DNA of 64,000 bases, taken from the NCBI GenBank assembly GCA_027493955.1, contig JAOSJT010000001.1, positions 4,698,552 through 4,762,551 on the forward strand, written 5' to 3'. The number at the start of each line of letters is the position of its first letter. Positions within the stretch are counted from its first letter, which is position 1. Source of the stretch: Bacteroidia bacterium (lineage in GTDB: Bacteria; Bacteroidota; Ignavibacteria; SZUA-365). The position numbers and the translations under genes were made by a program. Positions 9,799 to 20,160 of the stretch are shown piece after piece. The notes beneath the pieces were generated by a model. The model was not told the DNA's origin. It searched no databases and saw only the letters and a program-made list of their open reading frames with translations.

Positions 9799-11308
9799 CA
9801 ATGCCACCTCCGGGTCCGCCACAGAACTGCTGCAGCGCTTCCTGACCATTCTGCTCCTTTCGCTCCTGCTCATCGGAAGCGTGGCGCAGCTGCATGTGGG
9901 ACTGGCGGACAACGGTGATTTCTCGCGGCTCTCGCCATGGCTGACCTCCATGCCGGAAGGATACACCGAGAACTGGCCCGCGGAAGCAAGTACGCAATAC
10001 CACGAGCGTTTCTACAACAACGTGATCGCCTTTTGGAAACTCGATATGCCGCTGACGTCACGCTGGGTGAGCTCCATACTGCTGGTCTGGCTGCCGGGCG
10101 CCCTGCTCAATACGTTGTTGTTTTCCACGGACACGTTGTATCTGCCGCTGCTTTCCTTTGCGCCGCGCGTCATTCTGTTACTGTTCGTATGGCTTGTTCT
10201 GCGCTGGCTGCGGCGCGAAACGGCATCTGCTGCCGCGCTGTACTCGGTGCTTCTGGGCGTGCCCCTGGTGTTCTTCGGTTTCAATACCGATTATGTGGCA
10301 TATTTCACGAGCATGTATCAGGAACCCGCATCGCTGATCGGTGTCATTCTCGTGGTCCTGACACTTGCGCGATTTGCGGGACGCGGTGATTCACCCTGGC
10401 GTCCATGGATAGCCGGTGCCGCGTTGCTTTTCCTGACGGGAGCCAAGATCAGCAATGTGCATTGGGCTTTCGTCGGCGCCCTGGTGCTCATACCCTGGAG
10501 CGCATTGCTGCGCAAACCCCGCCGCCTGGCGCTGTATCTGATGCTGGTTCTGATCCTCCCCGCGGCGCTTCCCATTGCACAGGCGAGTCTGTACGGTACG
10601 CGGAAGGTGAACGCATATCAGAGCATTTTTTGCGGAACGCTGCTGTTCAGCGATGCTCCCTGGCAGCACTTGTCGCGGCATGATATGCGGCCCGCCACAA
10701 AGTACATCGGGCATCACGCCTACGGAGTTGAAGGCCGTGAATGTCTGGACCTGTACAGTGATAAACTCAGCCACGCGGCAGTCGCGGAGATGATCGCGCA
10801 CGAGCCGGTGATCGCCTGGCGTATGCTGCTTTTTGCGGCGGACAGCATGCAGCAAGCGGAACTGACACATCTGAGCAAGCATGTGCTGTACAACACGCCC
10901 GGAGCCGCAAAGCACTGGTCGCGTTGGCTGCCGGCGACCGCAGCCATTGATACGCCACTGAATGCGTGGACACGGCTGAAGCTCGCAGTCTTTCCCACAG
11001 GAGCTACACTACTTGCCGTATTCGCTCTCGCACTGCTGCTCTTCGCCGCGGGACTGCGGAGCCGCGACCGAGTGCTGCTCACTATCGCCCTTGTCGGAGT
11101 CCTGCTCGCTCTCGCCGCACCGCTGGACATGTGGATGCAGATTTTCGGCGATGGGCAGCGCGACCTGATCAAGCATCTGTATCTCGCGAACATCTGTTTC
11201 GACGGCATCGCCATACTCTTGCCGGCTTATGTTCTGCGCGTGTTGCAATTGCTCTTTTCCGGAGGCCGAAGCGGCTACTGGATGGAGGATTGGAAACGAT
11301 TGAGCTGA
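9791..11308 (+). CDS. Polytopic membrane protein, WsfD-like glycan biosynthesis candidate
   Basis: 505 residues, ATG at 9791 overlapping the end of asnB. An N-terminal membrane helix (FLTILLLSLLLIGSVAQL) is followed by a periplasmic-type loop with VGLADNGDFSRLSPW and then about nine more hydrophobic segments. The acidic NGDF motif just after the first helix and the multi-span layout resemble GT-C-type or WsfD-like hexose transferase proteins of glycan clusters. This is a recollected resemblance and was not tested by search. A role in adding a sugar at the outer face of the inner membrane would fit the operon. Product name should be treated as tentative. Confidence 0.6.
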   Translation: MNDNATSGSATELLQRFLTILLLSLLLIGSVAQLHVGLADNGDFSRLSPWLTSMPEGYTENWPAEASTQYHERFYNNVIAFWKLDMPLTSRWVSSILLVWLPGALLNTLLFSTDTLYLPLLSFAPRVILLLFVWLVLRWLRRETASAAALYSVLLGVPLVFFGFNTDYVAYFTSMYQEPASLIGVILVVLTLARFAGRGDSPWRPWIAGAALLFLTGAKISNVHWAFVGALVLIPWSALLRKPRRLALYLMLVLILPAALPIAQASLYGTRKVNAYQSIFCGTLLFSDAPWQHLSRHDMRPATKYIGHHAYGVEGRECLDLYSDKLSHAAVAEMIAHEPVIAWRMLLFAADSMQQAELTHLSKHVLYNTPGAAKHWSRWLPATAAIDTPLNAWTRLKLAVFPTGATLLAVFALALLLFAAGLRSRDRVLLTIALVGVLLALAAPLDMWMQIFGDGQRDLIKHLYLANICFDGIAILLPAYVLRVLQLLFSGGRSGYWMEDWKRLS

Positions 11309-11355
11309 CTTTACCCGAACCTTGAGGCTACTGTTTTTCACCGTAACTTTTGAAT

Positions 11356-13188
11356 ATGCTTCATCAAGTCTTCATAACAGCCTGGTCGCTCTGGTATCTC
11401 AAACCGTCCATGATTTTCTGGCGCGTGTACAGAACGATCAAGGGCGCAATCATCCGCATTGTCGAACGAGCAGGTTTGGCGGAACGATTCTTCCGTAGAG
11501 CGGAAGGCCGTATCGATTGCTCCTCGTTTCCTGTACTCAGTGGCCGCTATCATTGCGAAAAAATCGATCTCGCAGCCCGCAACGTCAGTTTCCTGAACGA
11601 CGAGCTCACGCTTCCGGCAGACCCTACCACGTGGCGAGCGGCTGCGGAAACCAAGCCCCTGCTCTGGCAATTCCATTTCGGCTATCACGATTATCTGCTC
11701 GCGCTGCTCTCGCGCGACGATGCCGACGACGCAATACTTGACACGGCGATACGCTTCGCACTGGACTGGGATGAAGCGTTCGCTCTGCATCTCCCCGGAG
11801 CGCGGCGCAGCGCCTGGCATCCTTACGTGCTGTCCATACGCACCGAGAGCTGGGTGCGTCTGCATGGTATTGTGATTGCACACGGCTGGTCCGGGGACGA
11901 CGCGCGCTTGTCGGCCCTCCCCGGCGGGGTGGAGCAGATGACCGCTGTGCTCCTTCGCAACCTCGAGAAGGGAACCATGGCGAATCATCTGCTGCGCAAC
12001 ATCAAGGCGTTGGTCTTCGCAGGTCTCTTTCTCGACACCGACACGGGTGCTTCCGCGCGGCGCATCGGCATGAGACTGCTCGAACGCGAGCTGCGCGAGC
12101 AAATCCTTGACGACGGCTGCCATTTCGAGCGCAGCCCGATGTATCATGTATCCATGTTGAACGATGTGCTCGACATGGCCGAGGCCATGCTGCTCTCCGG
12201 AAGCACCGTGCCGGAGTCGCTGGCGTCCGCAATTCTGCGCATGACGGACTTCCTGCGGCGCATGCGGCATCCCGACGGCGAGATACCGATGTTCAACGAT
12301 TCGACCCGCAGTTTCTTTCTCCGCACCGATGAAGTGCTTGCGCGCGGAACGGCGCTGTGTGCGGAGCTTGAAGTGGAAGCCCCGCGTCCTGCGGCATCCG
12401 ACAGCGATCCGCGGCGCATCTCCGGTCTGCTTATCGCCGAGACCCCGCGCCTCTGGCTGGTTTTCGATGCCGGACTCGTCGGTCCTGATTATCAGCCGGG
12501 GCATGCGCATTGCGATACCCTGAGTTTCGAGCTGTCGGTGGACGGTCGGAGATTCATATCGGATACCGGCGTCTTTCATTATAAAGAGTCGCCCGAGCGG
12601 ACCTACTCCCGCAGTACCGCCGCGCATTCCACCATCGAGATAGACGGGCGGGAGCAGTCCGAGGTCTGGAAAAGCTTCCGTGTCGGTCGCCGCGCGAAGA
12701 TCCGTCACATGAGCAGGACTGTGCAGGATGGGTTGATCATCCTGCGCGGGATGCACGACGGCTATACGCGCTATGGAAAAGGGCTGCTGCACGAGCGTGC
12801 CGTAGTTGTCGGCACGGACTGGATACTCGTCGCCGACTGGCTGCACGGATCGGGCTGTCACCGATGGAGCAGCCGTGTGCATCTGCATCCGGGAGTGGAA
12901 GCCTCGGCAGCGGAAGCGGGACTGCGCCTTCGGAATGGCGAAACCACCGCATGCGTCACGACATTCGGCAACACTGCTTTGCGCGTGGAAGAAACAGACA
13001 TGTATCCGGCGTTCGGGGAGAGAGCGGCCCGAAACAGTATTGTCCTGGAGGGGGCTGGTGATTTCCCGATGCTGACAGGATTCATGCTCTCTTTTGGCGA
13101 GGATGTCCCGGTCCTCACCTTCCCGGAATCCGCGACAGGTGAACTGCGTATCGGTCCATTGACGGTGAAATCTGTTCTCCACCGATGA
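11356..13188 (+). CDS. Heparinase II/III-family polysaccharide lyase-like protein
   Basis: 610 residues from the ATG at 11356; a TTG two codons earlier is also possible. The N-terminal half is an alpha-helical toroid-like region with WDEAFALHLPGARRSAWHPY. The C-terminal half carries the Hepar_II_III_C signature: PGHAHCDTLSFELSVDG, SDTGVFHYKESPERTYSRST and AAHSTIEIDGREQSEVW, the last with the conserved His. Proteins of this type cleave uronic-acid glycans by beta-elimination. In exopolysaccharide clusters they often sit beside AsnB and WbuB-like genes, as here. There is no clear Sec signal peptide, so it may act on nascent or misassembled polymer rather than degrade foreign glycans. It begins 47 bases after the preceding gene. 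Confidence 0.85.
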   Translation: MLHQVFITAWSLWYLKPSMIFWRVYRTIKGAIIRIVERAGLAERFFRRAEGRIDCSSFPVLSGRYHCEKIDLAARNVSFLNDELTLPADPTTWRAAAETKPLLWQFHFGYHDYLLALLSRDDADDAILDTAIRFALDWDEAFALHLPGARRSAWHPYVLSIRTESWVRLHGIVIAHGWSGDDARLSALPGGVEQMTAVLLRNLEKGTMANHLLRNIKALVFAGLFLDTDTGASARRIGMRLLERELREQILDDGCHFERSPMYHVSMLNDVLDMAEAMLLSGSTVPESLASAILRMTDFLRRMRHPDGEIPMFNDSTRSFFLRTDEVLARGTALCAELEVEAPRPAASDSDPRRISGLLIAETPRLWLVFDAGLVGPDYQPGHAHCDTLSFELSVDGRRFISDTGVFHYKESPERTYSRSTAAHSTIEIDGREQSEVWKSFRVGRRAKIRHMSRTVQDGLIILRGMHDGYTRYGKGLLHERAVVVGTDWILVADWLHGSGCHRWSSRVHLHPGVEASAAEAGLRLRNGETTACVTTFGNTALRVEETDMYPAFGERAARNSIVLEGAGDFPMLTGFMLSFGEDVPVLTFPESATGELRIGPLTVKSVLHR

Positions 13189-13389
13189 TGACGGGATGAA
13201 TTGCCGTTGAGTCACACTCCAAAACGCTCTGCTTCATAGGCAATAATCGACTGAGGCGAGGGTGTGCATCACTTTGGCTGACAAGACTTCCTCATGCGGG
13301 GTCATCATGTTCACGCTTTCATGATGTCCAGCCCAAGGGCCCCGTGTAACATCGCTTGAGCCCATGTGTCCCTTGACTATATTGTGATC

Positions 13390-14613
13390 ATGGGTTTACC
13401 ACCGTTGCATATCCTCTACATCTGCCAGTATTTCCCTCCCGAAATGGGGGCTCCCGCCGCGCGGGCGTATGAGTTCAGCACGCGCTGGGTCAAGGCCGGG
13501 CACCGCGTGACGGTAATCTGCGGGATACCCAATCATCCCACAGGCGTTGTGCAGCCGGGGTACCGTCGGCAGTGGCGGAAAAAAGAAATCATCGACGGGG
13601 TGGAAGTGCATCGCATGTGGGTGTATGTCACCCCGAACAGCGGTACACTCAAACGCAGTCTCAACTATCTGTCCTTCGGTGTGACGGCCGTTCTCGGCGC
13701 TTTGCGTCTGCGCCATGTGGATGTCTGCATCGCCAGCACACCGCAATTCTTCGCCGGCCTCGCGGGCACCGTCCTGCGCACGCTCAAGCGCCTTCCGCTG
13801 CTGCTCGAGGTGCGCGACCTCTGGCCGGACTCCATCGAGGCGGTGCAGGTGCACAAGGGGGGAGTGGTGATTTCCCTTCTGCGGCGCGTCGAGCGCTTCA
13901 TGTATCGCAGCGCGGACCGCATCGTCGTGGTGAGCCCCGCATTTCGCGCACACATCGAGGGGACGAATATTCCGCCGGAGAGCATCCGTGTCGTGCCGAA
14001 TGGCGTGAATACCGCCCTCTTCGCGCCGGCGCAGCGCGGGGATCGTCGGGTGCTTCACGATCTCGACGGACGTTTCATCGTCGCCTACATCGGGACGCAC
14101 GGACTTGCCCATGCGCTGGAAACCGCGGTCGATGCCGCCACACTGCTGCAGGATCAATCGGATATTCATTTCCTCTTCGCCGGTGAAGGCGCGCGAAAAG
14201 CGGCGCTCAAGGAGTACGCCGGCGACGCACAGAATATCACGTTTCTCGACCAGTTGCCGCGCAGCGAGATCGCCGTACTACTCGGTGAGATCGATGTCGC
14301 TCTGGTGTTGCTCCGCGATACTCCGCTTTTCGCCACCGTCATCCCTTCGAAGATGTTCGAAATCATGGGCACGGGGGTGCCGATGATTCTCGGCGTTCGC
14401 GGACAGGCGTGCGATATCCTTCACGAGGCGGGAGCGGGAATCGCGATTGAACCGGAAAATGCGCGCCAGCTCGCCGACGCGGTACTCCGTCTGCGCGACG
14501 ATCCCGCCTTCGCCGCACAGTGCGGAAAAAATGCCTTTCTCCATGTACGCAAACAGTACGATCTTGATCAATTAGCGCGAAACTATCTCGACATTATCGC
14601 CTCGATGCCATGA
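13390..14613 (+). CDS. GT4 glycosyltransferase, WbuB-like
   Basis: 407 residues from the ATG at 13390, preferred over a GTG 24 bases upstream. The N-terminal signature ILYICQYFPPEMGAPAARAY, with VICGIPNHPTG soon after, is highly characteristic of WbuB/FnlB-associated aminosugar transferases. The centre has LLEVRDLWPDSIEAV and RIVVVSPAFRAHI, and the donor site has VIPSKMFEIMGTGVPMILG. Predicted cytoplasmic GT-B enzyme, probably transferring an N-acetylaminosugar. The 200-base gap before it is the widest in the cluster. Its stop overlaps the C25 peptidase start (ATGA at 14610-14613). Confidence 0.88.
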   Translation: MGLPPLHILYICQYFPPEMGAPAARAYEFSTRWVKAGHRVTVICGIPNHPTGVVQPGYRRQWRKKEIIDGVEVHRMWVYVTPNSGTLKRSLNYLSFGVTAVLGALRLRHVDVCIASTPQFFAGLAGTVLRTLKRLPLLLEVRDLWPDSIEAVQVHKGGVVISLLRRVERFMYRSADRIVVVSPAFRAHIEGTNIPPESIRVVPNGVNTALFAPAQRGDRRVLHDLDGRFIVAYIGTHGLAHALETAVDAATLLQDQSDIHFLFAGEGARKAALKEYAGDAQNITFLDQLPRSEIAVLLGEIDVALVLLRDTPLFATVIPSKMFEIMGTGVPMILGVRGQACDILHEAGAGIAIEPENARQLADAVLRLRDDPAFAAQCGKNAFLHVRKQYDLDQLARNYLDIIASMP

Positions 14614-17600
14614 AACGCTGTACCTCGACAACAACTCTGCTGCTTGTTTTCGTACTTGTCGCGTCGGCACGGCTGCACGCGCAGCACATCTCCGGGTCGC
14701 CCTTCCGTATCGAGCGCGTTTCCGCCTCGCTCTGGCGCGTCACCGCGCAGCACGAGGGCCCGCGTATCGTGCGCATGCCGGGAGAGCCGGCATATTCCGC
14801 CGTGCTCATGCCGGGTTACGAGCAACGCGTCCTGCCAGGATTGCCCGCCCTGCCGGTGGCTTTTCTGTCCTTCGCCCTGCCGCCGGATGGCGCACTTGCG
14901 GTCAAGGTGCTGTCGGTGCAGGAGGAGCAGTTGACCACGTCGCTCGCTCCCTTTGGCGGAATGGAATACGCCTCCCGCCCGCAGACGGAATGGGTGGAGA
15001 CTGTTCCTGTCACCGAACGGAATGAGTATCGAAACGGGGGCATACGTTTTTCGCCGGTGCGTGTTGTTGCCGGTGGTTTACGCTGGGCGCGCAGCATTAC
15101 GCTGGAGATACGTATCGACGGGGCGGAAAGCGCTCTTGCTGCTACCGCGCGGTCAGCGGATCGATCCTTTGTGAATGCGGACGACGCGGGAGGGTGGCGC
15201 ATCGCCGCCGCACGTTCCGTCGCCACCGTCACGCCCTTTTCCGCGAAGCGCGCCGGAGAACGCTATGTGGTGCTGCGAACGCCCGCGCAAGGTATGTACC
15301 GCATCACCGCGGCCGATCTGACGGCTCTCGGAGTCGGTGTATCCGCTATCGATCCGCGGAACTTCCGGCTGCTTTCACGCGGTGTCGAAATTCCCGTGCG
15401 CGTGCGCGGGGAGGAAGACGGCAGCTTCGACGGCGGCGATGCCCTGGAGTTTTATGCCGCACGCAAGCAGGGAGACGAAGGAGAATACTTCGATGAATGG
15501 TCCGACGACAATGTCTTCCTTCTGGAATGGGGAGATGTGCGCGGACTGCGCGGCGGAAGCGAGGATGTTGCCCCCGCCACATGGCCGCAGGCTCAGCTCA
15601 TAGACGCGCTCCCCGCGATACTGCGGTTGGAAGAGGACCGGGAGTATCACCGCGGCGATTTCGAGTACACCGACATGCAGTACAGTGATCGGGTTCCGGG
15701 CGAGACCTGGATGTGGACGTATTTACTGAAAAAGGATAGTCTCCGTATTCCCTTTTCTCTGCAGCAACCCGGTGCGGACAACGCCGCGCTCGAGTTTCGC
15801 GTAAAAGGCGCCTCGCGCGATCCCTCGCTGCTGCGCCTGCTTCTGAATGACGTCGTCGTTTTTGAAGACACGCTGGGGAGCTATGATACGACACGCCAGC
15901 GCGTTTCACTTCCCGGTGGCGTGTTGCGCGACGGCGCGAACACCCTCGTGTTTCTGAACGTCGGACTGGTGGATTGCCCGCCGGAAAATCCCGCCTGTTC
16001 CATCGAACGCATCTATGTGGATTGGGCCGAACTGCGCTATCAGCGTTCGGTCACCCCGCTGGACGGCGTTCTGGATGTCGACGCATCTCTCGGTACGGGA
16101 CCGGCGCTGCCCGTGCGCGCATTGCTCCGTGTACGGGCGGCATCACTCCGCGGCGTCAACATCGATACGGGCGACGAACTGAACGGCATAGACGTTTCCG
16201 CGGGGGTCGCCGCGATGGCGATAAGCGGAGAATCGCGATATCATCTCTTCACCGGCGAAGCGAACACTCCGCAGCTGGAACTGCGTGAGTACAAAGATCT
16301 TGCCGATCCGCTCCGGCAGGCGGACTATATCGTGATCACACATCCAGCCTTTGCCGCACAGGCGCGGCGCCTCGCCGACTACCGCGCGCAAAGCGACGGC
16401 TACAGCACTATCGTGGCGGACGTGAACGACATTTACGCGGAGTTCAATGACGGGCACAAGCATCCTTCGGCGATCAAGGCCTTCCTGCGCAACGCGTACG
16501 ACGCCTGGAGCGAGCCGCGTCCGCGCTTCGTTTTGCTCATGGGTGATGCAAGCTGGGACGCGAAGTTCCGCAAAGCAAGCTCCACCAGGGCCGATTACAT
16601 CCCCACGTACGGTAATCCGGCAAGTGATAATTACTTTGTCCGCTTCGCAGACCGGAGCTTCGATCCGACGCCGTTCATCCCTATCGGACGCATCCCCGCG
16701 GAAACGCCCTCCGATGCCGATGCGGTGATAGACAAAATCATCGAGTACGAGGCCCTGCCGCCGCAACCGCATGACAACCGCTATCTGTTCTCTGTCGGCG
16801 GGGAAAGCGCCTTCGAGCAGGACCTGCAGCTCAAACCCATTGCGGAAGCGCTCATCCTGAATTACGTCGAGCCCTTCTGCCTCGAGCCGCGCCGCATCTA
16901 CAAGCGCACCCTGACCACGGTGAGCTACGATGATCTTGATACGCTCATTCACGAAGTGAATCAGGGTGTGACGTGGTTTCTCTTCGCGGGCCACGGCGGC
17001 ACGCGCGTCATTGACGTCGGCATCGAACGGCCGGACATTTTCTCGAACAAGGGGAAGTACCCGTTCTTCGCGACTATTTCCTGCAATACGGCGCATTTCG
17101 CCGAGCCCTTTGAAACCGGTCTCAACGAGCGTTTCGTGCTTGCGAAAGAGCACGGCTCCATTGCCTCCTTCGGAACAGCGGGGCTGGGCATCATCAACTA
17201 CGGCTATATCATGAGCAGGGCGATGTTCCGCGCGATGACGGACAGCGGCGTACGCACCTTCGGCGAGCTTGTGCACAAGGGAAAACTCGGCCTCATCGCA
17301 CACTACGGCCCCGGCGACATCAACACCATTCACAGCGCGGATCAGCACTGCCTGCTGGGCGATCCGGCCACCCGCGTCCCGCTCGCCCGGGGACCTGAGC
17401 TTCTCGTTCAGACCTCGGACATCCTGACCGACCCGGAGATTATCACCGAGCAGCAGCGCACGCGCATCACCACCACCGTCCGCAACGCGGGCATGTGCAT
17501 GGCGGACAGCGTCACTGTGCGTCTGCGCGTCATAGCGGGCGGACAGGAGCAGCACTCCGCGACCCGGCGCATCGAGGCCTTCGCCGTGAGCGCCGTGCTG

Positions 17601-19898
17601 GATTGGGAATATGACTTCGCCGGCGTGGACGGCGAGGTGAGCATTGAAGTGACGGTGGACGCCGACAACGAGATAGCGGAGCTTCGCGAGGACAACAATA
17701 CCGCCACGCTGAAAAAATCCGTGTTACCCCGCGGTATCGCGCAAATCTTTCCGCTGGACAATGCGGTGCTCGCCCCCGGAACGGACGTGACCTTTATGCT
17801 GGCGAATCCGTCGTATGTGCCGACAGCGGGGGATCCGGCTGTGGAGCTGGAAATATCCTCCTCATCGGATTTCTCGACGGATATGCGGCGCTTCTCCACT
17901 CCCGTGGACGAAGTGTACACTTCGCTCAATGCCTCCGGGCTGAGTGCTGATCGTGTGCTCTACTGGCGCGCACGCATGAGCACCGCGGGCGCTGCGGATG
18001 TCTGGTCCGCCACGCGCAGCTTCCGCCTCGAGACGCCCCCGGCACCCGAAACCTGGAGGCAGGACGCACCGGCGCAGTTGGCTACCAATGCGGTGGACGC
18101 GCTGCGGCGTGACGGTGATGGAAGCTATCAGCTCGGCAGTCGTCCCGTGCAGTTGGAGGTCACTTCCGGTGGTTTCAACGGACCCTTCCGTTTCGCCATA
18201 CTCCGCGTGGACGACGTGGATCACAGCCCCAACCAGCGCGGCTTCAACTGCGCGGTGGTGGAGCCGCGCTTCGGCGATGTGATCGCAGCCGAAAACTTCG
18301 ATACGTATCTGAATACCGGTGAAACGCAGCGCATGATCGACTTTGTGCGCACCGTGCCCGACGATCACATTCTGATGATCGCGGTGCTGGACGACGCCAA
18401 CGGTTGGCCGCCTGTGTCACCGAACGGCAGCAACATTCTGCCCGAACTCAAAGCCGAGTTGAAGCGCTTCGGCGCGTCGCTCATAGACAGCGTGAGCTAC
18501 CGGGATTCCTACGGATTCATCGGCAGCCGCGCGCGTCCGTCGGAAGCCCGGGAAATGCACTTCGTGCTGGGGACCGTCTTGTTTGCGGACACGCTCGTGG
18601 TACAGGCGCGTGAGGGACGTTTCACGACACAGCGCATCGGACCGGCGAATATCGCTACCGCACTTGGCTGGCGCGGGGAGTTGCCGCACGACAGCGCCCG
18701 CGTGGACCTGACGTTGCTGGGCCGCTCCTCCGACGGCAGGGACACCGTCTTCGCGGCCTTGAAAAACGTACAGCCGGGAACACCGCTGGATCTGGGAGTA
18801 CTGGATTGCACCGCCGCTCCCTTCCTGCGCGTCGAGGGCCGTATGCAGGATCTCAACGGAGCGGGGAGTCCGGTGTTTCGCGGACTGGAAGTACGCTACG
18901 TTTCGGAGTTTCCGGAAATCGGGGTAACCTCGCAGGTGGTGCGTCTGGACGCGGATTCCGTGCTGGAAGGGGGCAGCATCGCGGTGGATGTGCGCGTGCG
19001 CAATTCGGGACGCGCGTCGGCCGGTCCCTTCGACGTCGGTTTGCGCGCAGCGGGAGGAGCGGCGGCGGTACCTGTGCGGGTGGCGGCGATCGCGCCCGGC
19101 GGAGCAGCCGATGTGGAACTGCAGTTGCCGACCACGGGATTGCGCGGGCGGCACAGCTATGAACTGACGGTGGATGCGGGGAATGCCGTTACGGAATATT
19201 ACCGCGCCAATAACGCGTATTCCGGGACCTTCGTTTCCGGCCGCGACGGCAAATCGCCTGTGCTCGACGTGCTCTTCGACGGCGCGCCCATCGTCAACAA
19301 TGACTATGTGCGTCCTCGGCCGGAAATCAGCATCGTGTTACGCGACGCTTCGCCGTTGCCGGTCACGGACACCACGGCCATGCAGGTGTTTCTCGATGGC
19401 CGTCGCGTCTGGCTGTTGAGCGATCCCGCCGTGCGTTACACGGCTCCGACCAACGGAGAGGAAAAGGTGCAGGTGCTGTACACCCCGGAGCTGAAAGACG
19501 GCTTGCATTTCCTCGCCGTGTCGGGAAAGGACGCCACGGGCAACGCGGCGGACACGATTCCGTACCAGGTACGTTTTTACGTATCCAGCACCGCGCGTAT
19601 CGATCAGGTGCTGCCCTGGCCCAGCCCTACACGCGGGCCGGTGGATTTCACCTACCGTTGCGCCGGCACTGACGCACCCGAAGCCGCCGAGGTGCGCATT
19701 TACACGGTGGCGGGTCGCCTCATTCGCCGCATCGAAGCCGAGTCCGGCGATCTGCGTATCGGCTTCAACCGCATCGCATGGGATGGCCGCGATCAGGACG
19801 GTGACGCCATCGCCAACGGTGTGTATTTCTACAAGCTCAGCGTCACGCAGCAGGGCGCTGCCTCCGAACACGTAGGCAGATTCAGTGTGCTGCGGTGA
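14610..19898 (+). CDS. Secreted C25 (gingipain-like) cysteine peptidase with T9SS sorting domain, PorU-like
   Basis: 1762 residues. A Sec signal peptide is visible (basic start, LLLVFVLVASARLHAQ, cleavage near residue 25). The peptidase core has RFVLLMGDASWDAKF near residue 645, the His-containing FLFAGHGGTRVID near 793 and the Cys-containing FATISCNTAHFAEP near 826, matching the His-Cys pair of clan CD family C25. A CARDB-like domain spans about 930-1045 and another about 1433-1535. Between them, about 1190-1315, is a segment with RGFNCAVVEP, FDTYL and YRDSYGFIGSRA that resembles the ILEI/FAM3 domain. The last ~100 residues (WPSPTRGPVDF to FYKLSVTQQG) are a T9SS C-terminal domain. It is exported and surface-attached, and may be the T9SS sortase PorU/PorU2 or a secreted protease. 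It is translationally coupled to the last glycosyltransferase. Confidence 0.85.
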   Translation: MKRCTSTTTLLLVFVLVASARLHAQHISGSPFRIERVSASLWRVTAQHEGPRIVRMPGEPAYSAVLMPGYEQRVLPGLPALPVAFLSFALPPDGALAVKVLSVQEEQLTTSLAPFGGMEYASRPQTEWVETVPVTERNEYRNGGIRFSPVRVVAGGLRWARSITLEIRIDGAESALAATARSADRSFVNADDAGGWRIAAARSVATVTPFSAKRAGERYVVLRTPAQGMYRITAADLTALGVGVSAIDPRNFRLLSRGVEIPVRVRGEEDGSFDGGDALEFYAARKQGDEGEYFDEWSDDNVFLLEWGDVRGLRGGSEDVAPATWPQAQLIDALPAILRLEEDREYHRGDFEYTDMQYSDRVPGETWMWTYLLKKDSLRIPFSLQQPGADNAALEFRVKGASRDPSLLRLLLNDVVVFEDTLGSYDTTRQRVSLPGGVLRDGANTLVFLNVGLVDCPPENPACSIERIYVDWAELRYQRSVTPLDGVLDVDASLGTGPALPVRALLRVRAASLRGVNIDTGDELNGIDVSAGVAAMAISGESRYHLFTGEANTPQLELREYKDLADPLRQADYIVITHPAFAAQARRLADYRAQSDGYSTIVADVNDIYAEFNDGHKHPSAIKAFLRNAYDAWSEPRPRFVLLMGDASWDAKFRKASSTRADYIPTYGNPASDNYFVRFADRSFDPTPFIPIGRIPAETPSDADAVIDKIIEYEALPPQPHDNRYLFSVGGESAFEQDLQLKPIAEALILNYVEPFCLEPRRIYKRTLTTVSYDDLDTLIHEVNQGVTWFLFAGHGGTRVIDVGIERPDIFSNKGKYPFFATISCNTAHFAEPFETGLNERFVLAKEHGSIASFGTAGLGIINYGYIMSRAMFRAMTDSGVRTFGELVHKGKLGLIAHYGPGDINTIHSADQHCLLGDPATRVPLARGPELLVQTSDILTDPEIITEQQRTRITTTVRNAGMCMADSVTVRLRVIAGGQEQHSATRRIEAFAVSAVLDWEYDFAGVDGEVSIEVTVDADNEIAELREDNNTATLKKSVLPRGIAQIFPLDNAVLAPGTDVTFMLANPSYVPTAGDPAVELEISSSSDFSTDMRRFSTPVDEVYTSLNASGLSADRVLYWRARMSTAGAADVWSATRSFRLETPPAPETWRQDAPAQLATNAVDALRRDGDGSYQLGSRPVQLEVTSGGFNGPFRFAILRVDDVDHSPNQRGFNCAVVEPRFGDVIAAENFDTYLNTGETQRMIDFVRTVPDDHILMIAVLDDANGWPPVSPNGSNILPELKAELKRFGASLIDSVSYRDSYGFIGSRARPSEAREMHFVLGTVLFADTLVVQAREGRFTTQRIGPANIATALGWRGELPHDSARVDLTLLGRSSDGRDTVFAALKNVQPGTPLDLGVLDCTAAPFLRVEGRMQDLNGAGSPVFRGLEVRYVSEFPEIGVTSQVVRLDADSVLEGGSIAVDVRVRNSGRASAGPFDVGLRAAGGAAAVPVRVAAIAPGGAADVELQLPTTGLRGRHSYELTVDAGNAVTEYYRANNAYSGTFVSGRDGKSPVLDVLFDGAPIVNNDYVRPRPEISIVLRDASPLPVTDTTAMQVFLDGRRVWLLSDPAVRYTAPTNGEEKVQVLYTPELKDGLHFLAVSGKDATGNAADTIPYQVRFYVSSTARIDQVLPWPSPTRGPVDFTYRCAGTDAPEAAEVRIYTVAGRLIRRIEAESGDLRIGFNRIAWDGRDQDGDAIANGVYFYKLSVTQQGAASEHVGRFSVLR

Positions 19899-20160
19899 GG
19901 GAAGCACGGGCGGATGGGACAGACACGAGTGCTGCGGAAGTTCGGACAGACAGGGGATGAGCAAAGAGGAGACCGGAGGGATGCGCCAGCTCCCGATGCG
20001 TGGCATTTCCGTCCAGACGGACGCCGATGTATGGCGCTGGCAGGCACATTCAGCATGTCACCCCGCGCGAAGTCGAAGGGCCTGTCCTGAGTGAGGTTTC
20101 GGCTACGCTCAACCACCGTCGAAGGGTCCGGCGCGTGGATGGATGGATTCTGCGACTCCG

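Noticed and set aside
11338-13215. 625-codon minus-strand frame opposite the heparinase-like gene
   Set aside because: It mirrors the plus-strand gene, which has clear family motifs; the antisense text shows no domain and is an effect of GC-rich codon usage.
16143-17555. 470-codon minus-strand frame inside the C25 peptidase gene
   Set aside because: It is antisense to the catalytic domain and has no recognisable fold.
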